In this document: in pieces, positions 37,910-45,878 of the stretch | Layout: each line of letters starts with the position of its first letter | How positions within the stretch are numbered: the stretch's first letter is position 1 | NCBI RefSeq assembly: GCF_000242455.2 | Contig: NC_019892.1 | Coordinates: 9,496,744 to 9,560,743 of the forward strand | Length of the DNA stretch: 64,000 bases | Origin: Singulisphaera acidiphila DSM 18658 | GTDB taxonomy: Bacteria; Planctomycetota; Planctomycetia; Isosphaerales; Isosphaeraceae | Direction of reading: 5' to 3' | Translations under genes and position numbers: made by a program | Notes under the pieces: model-generated | The model's input: the letters and a program-made list of their open reading frames with translations, nothing else | Told to the model about the DNA's origin: nothing | The model's database searches: none

Positions 37910-39784
37910 TCATCGGCCGGGAAGCGTCAAGGGGCCGATCTGCTTGAGGTTATTGATAACCTGGACGCCGTTGCGGTCGTCGACCGGCCGGGGGGACGAG
38001 ATGATGGCGACGTTGGAGCGTTTGGGGATCTCGGCATGACCGAACGGCTGACCGATCAGGACCGAATCCGAAGCTCGCTTGATCTTGGCCAGGTTGATGT
38101 AACCGGCGACGTTGAACACCAGGCCCGTGGCATCCTTGGCGCGGAGCGACTGGACGTTACCCTGGACGTCGATCAGGGCCGAGTTGGCGAGGTCAGGACG
38201 GAACGACTCGCTCAGGCCGGTGAGCGGGTTGGGATTGTTGAGGGTGAAGGTTCCGTTCGAGGCCAACGTCTGCGGGCTGAGTAGAGAAACAACGTTCTTG
38301 CCGTTGGCAACCCCGGTAATGAGGGCGAGATTCTGGTCAACGCTGCCGAGGACTTGCTGAGGCAGGCTATCCACCGACCCCTCGGGACCGGCGTTGACGA
38401 AGTTCCCACTCACCTTGAACGGGGTCCGCGCAGTCTCACTGAGTTGGTTGCCGGCCGTGTTGAGGGCGAGAACCCCGTACTGGAGCAAGTTGGGCTGGAA
38501 GCTATCGAAGTGGGCGGCCCCGGTCGCATACATCGTTTGGGAGGCCGGCACACTCGCCAGACCGCCCGAGAGCTCGAACTGGCGAGTGGGGGCGAACGGC
38601 TGGCCGGCCGCGACGGCATGCCCGGTGGCCAGGCTGGCGGTGACGTCGATCTGCAACGCGAGGCCCCCTGCCCCCGCCGTCGAGTCGGAAATCACGGTCC
38701 GGGTATCCGTCGAGCCGATCCCGTCGATGGCCGTCAGGCCGAGCGACCCAAGGTTGGCCGTGGTGAATTGCCCGACGGGATCGCCGGTGACGGCGTCGAA
38801 AGCACGGATGCTGGTGTCATCGCCGACCAGAGCGACGAGCCGGCCGGCGTTGCGGCCCAGGGCGACCCCGGTGTTGGGCGGTCCCATCCCGGTCAGCGGG
38901 ATCGTCTGGAGCACGGCCCCCGTGGTCGCATCAAAGCGAATCAGCGTATGAGTCGTCGAATCGAGTCCGAAAACTTGCGGATCCTCGATCCCGGCCGTGC
39001 TTCGCGGAGCGCCCTTGATGTGGTTGATCACGGCGACGACCCCGGGAGGAGCCGGCGGCGGTCCCGGGTTCACACCAATCGTGGAGCTCCCCCCGGACGG
39101 GGTATTTCTCGCGATCGAGTTGAAGTCGGAGACAAACTGCCCCCCGACGCTCGTCAGCGTGCTCGCCCCGAGCAGGTTGGTGATGAACGCAAGGTCCACG
39201 CCGTTCGATGAGGTCGACGTAGGCAGCGACGAGCTGGTATTGGTCAGAAACTCGACCGGCTCCTCGCGGAGGTTGATCTGGGTGTTCCGGCCGACCGAGT
39301 TGAGGTAGAGCGAGTGGACCCCGCCGGTCAGGTTGATCCGACCGTTGTTGACCAGATCGAAGTCCTTGAAGTTCACCAGGTTAAGAAGGCTGCTGCCAAT
39401 CCCGCTGAGGTCGTCGGGGTTGAGGTCCTTGTGGTGGATGCTTCTCAAGGTGGCGCGACGGGTCCCCCCCGAGACCTTGGCGACAATCGCCGACTGGGGG
39501 CCGGTCTGGCTGAAAATCAGGTTCAAGGCACCGTCGGGATCGACGGTCGAGCCGGCCAGGCTGCCCACCCCATACAGCGTGACGATGACACGAGTTCCCT
39601 GGGGCGTCGTGTACGACATCCGCCGGTCCTCGACCGAGATCCCATTCTCTCGGTTGAGCTGCCGCGCATTGGCCGGCACGGCGGTTGCGGCCGCAGTTAC
39701 ACTTGCCGCCTGCAGCGTCCGCCCCTCAAGGCTCTCCAACAACGGGCGGACTCTCCGAGCAGGTCGCGTCATTGACTCATTCAT
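37910..39784 (-). CDS. Secreted LEPR-motif protein (propeller-like)
   Basis: The 624-residue secreted protein starts at ATG 39784 (MNESMTRPARRVRPLLESLEGRTL), with GGGAG ten bases upstream. The basic N-terminus plus LLESLEGRTL is a LEPR-like motif. Residues about 40-250 contain beta-rich sequence with LYLNSVGRNTQINLREEP. From about 270 on there are propeller-like strands resembling quinoprotein or WD-type blades (FGLDSTTHTLIRFDATTGAVLQTIPLTG, IRAFDAVTGDPVGQF). No catalytic motif is recognised. It shares the N-terminal motif, but no other similarity I can see, with the RTX and DUF11 proteins. Confidence 0.75.
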   Translation of the reverse strand: MNESMTRPARRVRPLLESLEGRTLQAASVTAAATAVPANARQLNRENGISVEDRRMSYTTPQGTRVIVTLYGVGSLAGSTVDPDGALNLIFSQTGPQSAIVAKVSGGTRRATLRSIHHKDLNPDDLSGIGSSLLNLVNFKDFDLVNNGRINLTGGVHSLYLNSVGRNTQINLREEPVEFLTNTSSSLPTSTSSNGVDLAFITNLLGASTLTSVGGQFVSDFNSIARNTPSGGSSTIGVNPGPPPAPPGVVAVINHIKGAPRSTAGIEDPQVFGLDSTTHTLIRFDATTGAVLQTIPLTGMGPPNTGVALGRNAGRLVALVGDDTSIRAFDAVTGDPVGQFTTANLGSLGLTAIDGIGSTDTRTVISDSTAGAGGLALQIDVTASLATGHAVAAGQPFAPTRQFELSGGLASVPASQTMYATGAAHFDSFQPNLLQYGVLALNTAGNQLSETARTPFKVSGNFVNAGPEGSVDSLPQQVLGSVDQNLALITGVANGKNVVSLLSPQTLASNGTFTLNNPNPLTGLSESFRPDLANSALIDVQGNVQSLRAKDATGLVFNVAGYINLAKIKRASDSVLIGQPFGHAEIPKRSNVAIISSPRPVDDRNGVQVINNLKQIGPLTLPGR

Positions 39785-40251
39785 CGCACACTCCCAAAAC
39801 TCGGCTCGACCGGCAGGCGCCATCCATGGCGGGAGAGCCTGACCTCCGGCAACGCGATCGGTAGGCGGATATTTAAGAAAGAGGCCCGCCCAGCCCAATC
39901 GTTGAGGATTATCGACACAATCAACCCAAGAGTTTGTCCGAACGAGCCGGGATCACCGAATTCTCTCCCAAATAACAGCCTGGCCGTCTGAAAAATCACC
40001 CCGGCCAGTCTCCCACTGGGCGGGCGACGGCGTACGCCTCCTTACCAAAGTGCGGCGGGCGGCCCAGATGCCAACAAACCAGGCGAAAACCGCTCGAAGA
40101 GCCGATATCTTCACCACCTTCGCCGCAGGACGGGTCTCGATGCCCTGGCACAAGGGCCGGAGGACCGTTACACTCGGCGAATCCCGGCCCATGGGGCACG
40201 GAGTTGAGGATGATCCTCCGAACACTATCTCGATTTTCAGGAGATTCTCTG
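39785..40251. other. Divergent intergenic region
   Basis: About 467 bp between the LEPR gene and the KPAEEPKKEEA-repeat gene. It should hold both promoters. No RNA gene or operator is recognised. Confidence 0.4.
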
Positions 40252-41100
40252 GTGCGCCGTTTCGCCACGCTCGCGCTGTCGCTCTCCCTGGTGCTCGGTC
40301 TGACAGCAACAAACCGCATGTTGTTTGCTCAGGAACCCGAGAAGAAAGACGCCTCGACGCCTGAGGTCAAGAAGCCGGACGCTCCCAAGGATGACGTCAA
40401 GAAAGATGACGCACCCAAGGATGAAGCGAAAGCCGCCACAAAGGACGAGACCCCCGCTCCGATTCCCCCGGAAGTTGAGGCCAAGCTCGAAGCCGCTCGC
40501 CGCGCGGTGGCCGAGGCGATCGTTGCCGCCCAGGACGCCGGCTTGGTCCAGACTTCGATCGATCCGCCGCCGATCCTCGACATCCTGATCACGGGCCGCG
40601 CCACCGACGAGAAGGCGATCAAAGATCGCACCGGTGTGAGCGTCGAGGTCTTCGGCGCCTGGTTCACCAGCTACGGCAAGGCGATCGAAGGAGTCAACGC
40701 GACGAAGGATGTCCGGATCCATCCTCCCACCAAAGGCCTGCAAGCGTTTTACGACCTGCGTGCCAGCATCCTGAACAAGCACATCAAGGCCGTTCGCAGC
40801 GCCCAAGAGGCGGCCAAGCCGAAGGAAGAGGCCAAGCCGGCCGAAGAACCCAAGAAGGAAGAAGCCAAGCCGGCCGAAGAACCCAAGAAGGAAGAAGCCA
40901 AGCCGGCCGAAGAACCCAAGAAGGAAGAGGCCAAGCCGGCCGAAGAACCCAAGAAGGAAGAGGCCAAGCCCGAAGAGCCCAAGAAGGAAGAGGCTAAGCC
41001 GGCCGAAGAACCCAAGAAAGAAGAAGCCAAGGTCGAAGAGACCAAGCCGACCGAAGAACCGGCCAAGCAAGATGAGGTCAAGAAGGAAGAGGCCAAGTAA
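40252..41100 (+). CDS. Secreted Lys/Glu/Pro-repeat protein
   Basis: The 282-residue protein starts at GTG 40252, with AGGAG eight bases upstream and a clear signal peptide (RRFATLALSLSLVLGLTATNRMLFAQ). A charged linker follows. Residues about 80-195 form a compact central region (EVEAKLEAARRAVAEAIVAAQ, DPPPILDILITGRATDEKAI, VFGAWFTSYGKAIEGV) that I do not recognise. The tail is a tandem array of KPAEEPKKEEA units: four perfect, one lacking an Ala, one more perfect, then degenerate. The tail is probably extended and may bind or span the cell wall or matrix. A strong hairpin follows the gene. Confidence 0.78.
   Translation: MRRFATLALSLSLVLGLTATNRMLFAQEPEKKDASTPEVKKPDAPKDDVKKDDAPKDEAKAATKDETPAPIPPEVEAKLEAARRAVAEAIVAAQDAGLVQTSIDPPPILDILITGRATDEKAIKDRTGVSVEVFGAWFTSYGKAIEGVNATKDVRIHPPTKGLQAFYDLRASILNKHIKAVRSAQEAAKPKEEAKPAEEPKKEEAKPAEEPKKEEAKPAEEPKKEEAKPAEEPKKEEAKPEEPKKEEAKPAEEPKKEEAKVEETKPTEEPAKQDEVKKEEAK
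40834..41028 (+). repeat. 33-bp coding tandem repeats
   Basis: Four units of 33 bp encode KPAEEPKKEEA, then one 30-bp unit, then one more 33-bp unit. They differ from each other only by a few synonymous bases, so copy number is likely to vary between strains. Confidence 0.9.
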
Positions 41101-41134
41101 TCTTCGAGCCTGAATCCCCCAAGACAGGGATACC

Positions 41135-41187
41135 CCGCCCCCTCCGCCACCTGGAGTCCGATGGACCCAGGAAAGCGGAGGGGGCGG
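41135..41187 (+). terminator. Terminator hairpin
   Basis: A perfect 13-bp stem CCGCCCCCTCCGC (41135-41147) / GCGGAGGGGGCGG (41175-41187), with an inner CCTGG/CCAGG pairing. It lies 35 bp after the repeat-protein gene. Confidence 0.65.
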
Positions 41188-41372
41188 ATTCGTCTTGAAG
41201 GAATGGTGATCTCCCTTCGGAGTGTCCTCAGCCAGCGGAGTGGAATGGCTCACGCGAGGCAACCTAGGTGATAATCTCTCCTGAAAACGTGAAAAAGAGA
41301 ATGACCGCGGCACCAGCCCTTCTTTTTCTTTTGATTCCGAACTGATGGACTTCGCTGAGCGAGGCTGCCTCC

Positions 41373-42326
41373 GTGACGCCGACCGCCCTGAACAAGGCGA
41401 CGACGATTCTCCTGGCCCTTGCCTGCGAGGCGGCCAGCCGCCTGGGGGCGATGGGGGTCCTCATCCTCCCCGAAGGCCCGATGAACTGGGAAGCGATTGC
41501 CGCCCTGGGTGACGGCAACCGGATCATGATCGCGGAGTCCTCAGAGCGACATCTCAAGGCCATCACCGAGGCCGGCATGATCGCCATCGAGGTGGATGAG
41601 GCCACCGAGTCCGCGATCACCGAGCGGATCACCCTGGCCTTGATCGAGGCCGTGGCCAACGACCAGCTCACGGCCGGAGCCCGCGTGGTCGTGGCCTATT
41701 CCGGTTTCGAGGCCGAAACGCTCGACTCGATCACCGTCGTCCGGCTCGGCGAGCACCTCGAACAGCTCAGCTCGCGCGACCTCCGCGCCCTGGAGACCTC
41801 GGTCCCGTTTGAGACCCTCAAGGCGGTCGTCGACGTGGCCGTCGAGATCGGCCGCGAAGGCCGCGAAGGTAAGACCGTCGGCACCCTCATCGTCGTCGGC
41901 GACGTCCGCAACGTCCTGAGCCGCACCCGCGCGCTCGGCTTCGATCCCTTCAAAGGGTACAAACGCAAGGAACGCAACCTCCGCGACCCCCGCGTCCGCG
42001 AAGCGATCAAGGAGATCGCCCAGATGGACGGCGGCTTCATCGTAGGCCGCGACGGCACCGTCGAATCCGCCTGCCGGATCATCGATGCCCCCAACTCCGG
42101 CCTGACCCTTCCCAAAGGCCTCGGCACCCGCCACTGGGCCGCCGCCGCGATCACCAACGTCACCAACGCCCTGGCCGTCGTCGTCAGCCAGTCCACCGGA
42201 ACCGTCCGCCTCTTCCAAAAAGGCGAGGTCATCCTCCGAATCGCCCCCATGCAACACGCCCGCGCCATGAAGTGGCAGGACGCCGAGACCGAACCCGGAC
42301 CCGGCCGGCTCGACAAGACGAGCTGA
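41373..42326 (+). CDS. Diadenylate cyclase (c-di-AMP synthase), DacZ-like architecture
   Basis: The 317-residue enzyme is predicted to make cyclic di-AMP from two ATP. The C-terminal DAC (DisA_N) domain, about residues 185-300, has DGGFIVGRDG (219-228) at the position of the usual DGA motif. LPKGLGTRHWAAAAIT (R253, H254) matches the GTRHxAA motif that contacts ATP, and AVVVSQSTGTVRLFQKGE follows. The N-terminal about 180 residues have no membrane helix or DisA DNA-binding part; they resemble the pyruvate-kinase-C-like domain of archaeal DacZ (VLILPEGPMNWEAIAALGD, VVVAYSGFEAETLDSITVVRLG). The start is GTG 41373 after GAGG. The last 255 bp (from 42081) are repeated at 43489. c-di-AMP commonly controls potassium and osmotic balance; no effector is visible nearby. 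Confidence 0.85.
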   Translation: MTPTALNKATTILLALACEAASRLGAMGVLILPEGPMNWEAIAALGDGNRIMIAESSERHLKAITEAGMIAIEVDEATESAITERITLALIEAVANDQLTAGARVVVAYSGFEAETLDSITVVRLGEHLEQLSSRDLRALETSVPFETLKAVVDVAVEIGREGREGKTVGTLIVVGDVRNVLSRTRALGFDPFKGYKRKERNLRDPRVREAIKEIAQMDGGFIVGRDGTVESACRIIDAPNSGLTLPKGLGTRHWAAAAITNVTNALAVVVSQSTGTVRLFQKGEVILRIAPMQHARAMKWQDAETEPGPGRLDKTS

Positions 42327-42335
42327 ACCTTTCGT
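42081..42335 (+). repeat. Direct repeat copy 1 (3' end of diadenylate cyclase gene)
   Basis: This 255-bp segment is identical to 43489-43743 except at two bases (42086 T versus C; 42327 A versus G, just after the stop codon). It encodes the last 81 residues of the cyclase plus nine bases. Both copies are in the same orientation, 1408 bp apart. Confidence 0.95.
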
Positions 42336-42558
42336 CCCGGTATCGCTGCCATCCATCGGCACCGGCCCGGCGACCGTCTCGTCGCTGGTCTTGGAAGTGA
42401 AGACGGATATATCCCCGAACATGTCCCTAGCCGGGCTTGGGCTCACCCCCAGCCTAAAGTGTTAGCACGGCCTCGGCGAAGTCCGGCTTGACTTTCTTCG
42501 CAATAATGCGAAAAAATAAAGAACAGGGTGGAGTCTCGAGTAGGGAGTTTGATTCGGG

Positions 42559-42939
42559 ATGCCAGAAATCGAAATCCGGTTCTACCGCGAAGTCGATGAT
42601 TCGGTTCCCCTACTCGATTGGCTCGTCCGCTTGCCCGCAGAGGCTCGAGACCGCTGCATTGCCAGGCTAAGCCTTCTTGTTGAAAAGGGGCATGAACTCC
42701 GACGACCCCATGCCGAGAACATCGGTGACGGACTCTATGAGCTCCGAGTCAAGTTCTACAGTGAGAACTTACGGATGCTCTACTTCTTTCACGGGCGGAC
42801 GATCACCGTCGTCTCCCATGGCTTCTCCAAGGAGAGAAAGATCCCACCCGGGGAAATCCAATTGGCCAAGGCTCGGATGGACGCGTTCAAGGCCGAACCC
42901 GAACGGCACACATTTCGGCCACCGGCCGATGAGGAATAA
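42559..42939 (+). CDS. HigB/RelE-superfamily toxin (Gp49-like)
   Basis: The 126-residue protein matches the phage-derived Gp49-like/HigB toxins, ribosome-dependent mRNA endonucleases with a RelE fold: EIRFYREVDDSVPLLDWL, ARDRCIARLSLLVEKGHEL, DGLYELRVKF, LRMLYFFHGRTITVVSHGF and then KERKIPPGEIQLAKAR. The toxin gene precedes its antitoxin by 5 bp, the order found in higBA modules. An AGGGAG site lies 11 bases before the ATG. The pair lies wholly between the two copies of the cyclase 3' repeat, which suggests acquisition as a cassette. Confidence 0.88.
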   Translation: MPEIEIRFYREVDDSVPLLDWLVRLPAEARDRCIARLSLLVEKGHELRRPHAENIGDGLYELRVKFYSENLRMLYFFHGRTITVVSHGFSKERKIPPGEIQLAKARMDAFKAEPERHTFRPPADEE

Positions 42940-42944
42940 AGTAT

Positions 42945-43430
42945 ATGCCCCGCCCACCACGGTTCAAATCCGACGGTCTCAAGTACCTGCACGATCGTTT
43001 CATCGGCGACGATCCGGAGCGGGTTGCATCCTATGAAAAGGCTCTCGCCAACGCCGACATCGCCCAGGCTATCTATGACCTGCGGACCGAGGCGAAGTGG
43101 ACCCAGACCGAACTCGCCAAGCGGGTGGGCACGACCCCATCGGTGATTAGCCGACTCGAGGATGCCGATTACGACGGACATTCCCTGAGCATGCTCCGCC
43201 GGATCGCCACCGCCTTGGGCCGACGGGTCGAGATCCGCTTCCCCCGACTGGAGGCAATCGCAGAGCTTCAAGCGATCCCCGAAGCTCTGTCGCGGCCAGT
43301 TGTGACAGCCCAACCAAAACCACTTACGAATTCCCTCAAGGCCACGAAGGCCGCAGACAAGTCCCACCAAAGCGATGAGCCGCCAATGCGAAGAAAGGCC
43401 AAGTCCTCATCATCTGAATCAACCTGCTAA
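42945..43430 (+). CDS. HigA-type XRE-family antitoxin
   Basis: The 161-residue antitoxin and transcriptional repressor contains a helix-turn-helix (about residues 45-100: IYDLRTEAKWTQTELAKRVG, SVISRLEDADYDGHSLSML, RIATALGRRVEIRF). It should bind the toxin and repress the operon promoter upstream of 42559. The C-terminal about 50 residues are low-complexity and charged (KSHQSDEPPMRRKAKSSSSES), longer than typical HigA, and may result from fusion to unrelated sequence at the cassette end. The ribosome-binding site (AGGAA) lies in the toxin stop region, consistent with coupled translation. Confidence 0.88.
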   Translation: MPRPPRFKSDGLKYLHDRFIGDDPERVASYEKALANADIAQAIYDLRTEAKWTQTELAKRVGTTPSVISRLEDADYDGHSLSMLRRIATALGRRVEIRFPRLEAIAELQAIPEALSRPVVTAQPKPLTNSLKATKAADKSHQSDEPPMRRKAKSSSSESTC

Positions 43431-43488
43431 CAACCGATATTCCGGATTGCCCAAAAATAATCAGCATCACAACATTCGAACATTAAAA

Positions 43489-43743
43489 ATCGACGCCCCC
43501 AACTCCGGCCTGACCCTTCCCAAAGGCCTCGGCACCCGCCACTGGGCCGCCGCCGCGATCACCAACGTCACCAACGCCCTGGCCGTCGTCGTCAGCCAGT
43601 CCACCGGAACCGTCCGCCTCTTCCAAAAAGGCGAGGTCATCCTCCGAATCGCCCCCATGCAACACGCCCGCGCCATGAAGTGGCAGGACGCCGAGACCGA
43701 ACCCGGACCCGGCCGGCTCGACAAGACGAGCTGAGCCTTTCGT
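43489..43743 (+). pseudogene. Direct repeat copy 2: 3' fragment of the diadenylate cyclase gene
   Basis: Same sequence as 42081-42335 with two substitutions. It encodes cyclase residues 237-317, including GTRHWAA, and the stop (43732-43734), but lacks DGG and the N-terminal domain, so it cannot be an active cyclase. The frame is open back to about 43375, but no ribosome-binding site or sensible start is seen. Near-identity at silent sites means the duplication is recent. Confidence 0.92.
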
Positions 43744-43923
43744 TTGCCGTGATATGCGGCGACCATGTTGTCCGGACCACCCAGACGAAGAATCTCCGGC
43801 TCTTCAGGTGATCGCACTTCCAATTCTCGATCAGGCCGGCCGCCGGCTTCCCTGATTCTCCACGGCGTGAAAACCACCTCATTTCAAACCGTCCCGCCCT
43901 GGGCGGGGTTATCAATTGCTGTT

Positions 43924-45234
43924 TCACTCGACAGCTTGCGTTTCATGTTTCAGCCTCCGCTTATATTGCCTTCTATAGGCAAACCTTCCACAGGCTGCGA
44001 TCAGAACGAGGCTGACGACGACAATGGCTCGTGCCAGGTAATATTCAGGGTTTACGAACGAATCGCCAGCGAGCGTATTCGGCTTCAGGTAAACGAAGCC
44101 GTTCTGGTTGTCGAGAATGACATTGAATCGCTTCAAAACATCATTGCCCAGCAACCCAAGCTGATCGCCATTCCCTCCTTGATTCTTGATGCTGTAGTTG
44201 AAGCCTGCAAAGGCATGATCGCCAATGGTCAACCGAGGGGCGGACGATGTCGCCTGGTTGCTCCCCAGCAGCTTCCCCAGCTCGACAAACAGTTTGCTCG
44301 CTGGCGACACGTTGTTGGAATACAGAATGCTGGTATAAGCCCCCGTATCAAACATAAACCAACCTTCGCGCCGTTCGCCACCAATCGCCAGGGAGCCTCG
44401 AATGAACGGAACAACGCCGTCAAGCACCATTCCATGTTTTGAATATTTCGAATCGATTTGTGGCAAAGAATCATGGACGACCAACTCTCTCCGATCGTAG
44501 TTAATTTCAATCACTTTATCCTGAAAAAGGACGTTACCCAGGAGACCATCTTCCCTGTGAGTCATATTGTCCCCGACCACGAACGGCAGGCCATCCCATT
44601 GGAGCTGCTCGACCTGGAGGTGATTTGTGCTACTGGACGGCACGACGTTATTGCCATCGCTATTTATGAGATTGGCGGTGCCGTCAAATTGCATGTTTGC
44701 ATTGGGGACGGAGCTTTTTTTGATTACGCTTCCTCCGCAACCAAGATCAAACTGGAAGTCCAAAGGTTTCCCCCTATTAAGACGAGCCTTGATGTAAATT
44801 TTATCATTATCTCCCAAACTAAACGGAATAACCTCACCAGCGGTGGCAAGGTCGGGCTCAGTGCGGGAATAGGGCTGGAGCTTCCCATAGGCAGCACGTA
44901 TTTGTGTAGGACAAGCAACTTTATCATTCAAAAGAATCACAAAGTCGTACCGGCCGCCATAATTAACGGAAAATGTGATCGAGTCGATGTCCGAGCGGAA
45001 AGTCACGGAATGAGATTTCCTTGGAATCTCGACATAGTAGATATCAGGCTGTTTTTCCGGCATGAGACCCCAGCAGTTTTTTTTGACGTGGTCGCCATCG
45101 ATGATTGTGATGACTTTCGACCGTGACTTGAGGATGGGAAGATCTTGCTGCGCCGCTGCGGGACTCGAAAGCACCGAGCTCGCCAACAAAAGAAACCGGA
45201 ACAGCCGGAACAGATGGAAGACGATTGATTTCAC
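43924..45234 (-). CDS. Membrane-anchored retropepsin-like aspartic protease family protein
   Basis: The 436-residue protein has an N-terminal signal (FHLFRLFRFLLLASSVLSSPAAA), two pepsin-like lobes and a C-terminal transmembrane helix (ARAIVVVSLVLIAACG, about 397-416) with a basic tail. Lobe 2 has the catalytic motif FDTGAYTSIL (D296) and the downstream LLGNDVLKRFNVILD. Lobe 1 has FDLGCGGSVI (D163) and LLGNVLFQDKVIEINYD, so the DTG of lobe 1 has become DLG: Asp is kept, Thr is lost. It could be active, weakened, or only peptide-binding. Codon use is visibly more AT-rich than in neighbouring genes, and it abuts the toxin-antitoxin cassette, so recent transfer is plausible. Confidence 0.75.
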   Translation of the reverse strand: MKSIVFHLFRLFRFLLLASSVLSSPAAAQQDLPILKSRSKVITIIDGDHVKKNCWGLMPEKQPDIYYVEIPRKSHSVTFRSDIDSITFSVNYGGRYDFVILLNDKVACPTQIRAAYGKLQPYSRTEPDLATAGEVIPFSLGDNDKIYIKARLNRGKPLDFQFDLGCGGSVIKKSSVPNANMQFDGTANLINSDGNNVVPSSSTNHLQVEQLQWDGLPFVVGDNMTHREDGLLGNVLFQDKVIEINYDRRELVVHDSLPQIDSKYSKHGMVLDGVVPFIRGSLAIGGERREGWFMFDTGAYTSILYSNNVSPASKLFVELGKLLGSNQATSSAPRLTIGDHAFAGFNYSIKNQGGNGDQLGLLGNDVLKRFNVILDNQNGFVYLKPNTLAGDSFVNPEYYLARAIVVVSLVLIAACGRFAYRRQYKRRLKHETQAVE

Positions 45235-45878
45235 GAGAAGCCCGCCCTGCTGTACTTAATCTCAGAAAAGGCTATGCAACCGGGCAGTTATTCGGCTTGA
45301 TCGACTCATCATTGCGAAGCACCGGTGATTTCGCGCCTGACATTGTGGCGATGGATTCAGGCCGCGTGACACCCGAAGCTGCTCGTCCCGAACGCAGCAG
45401 GCCAGGCCCCAGCCTGAAACGGCTCCGTTGTTGATGAGGCAAGCACAATCGCGGCCCAGAGGCCCCTGTCACGTCAAGTGAGCTGGTGACGGCACGGCCG
45501 GGAAGATAGCGAACAGGGGCGTGAAGTTGAGGGCGACGTCAGCGTCGAAGACCGCCCGACACTTCCACAGGTGCCAACCCGAGCACAACAAAGATGCAGT
45601 CTGATGAGGAAACCCAGCAATGAGTTCCGTCGTCGATCGGGTGGCAGCCGTCGAACCCATTGGTGGAAGAGCACTTGCAGAGCGGTCCAGCCTAACGCGA
45701 TGCCCACGCGTTGGATTCGCGCGACAGTGCAGGCTCGATGAGACCCGTGGCCTCGCAGCTCTCCCGCGCTGCGCGAAAACAAACCACTGGCAAAGTCTTG
45801 ACGAGGGGTTTTCCCCGAGCGCATGCTTGAGACCATTCCCATTGTCAGCACCAGCCGCATCAGGACAAGAGGTTTGTG
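45235..45878. other. Intergenic region, no recognised gene
   Basis: About 640 bp between divergent genes. Overlapping minus-strand frames at about 45469-45899 might be decayed coding sequence, but I cannot assign them to a family. A plausible ribosome-binding site (AAGAGG) precedes the HEAT gene. Confidence 0.35.

Noticed and set aside
43375..43734. A functional small protein made from the second cyclase fragment
   Set aside because: The upstream part of the frame overlaps the antitoxin gene in another frame, there is no ribosome-binding site, and the DGG half of the active site is missing.
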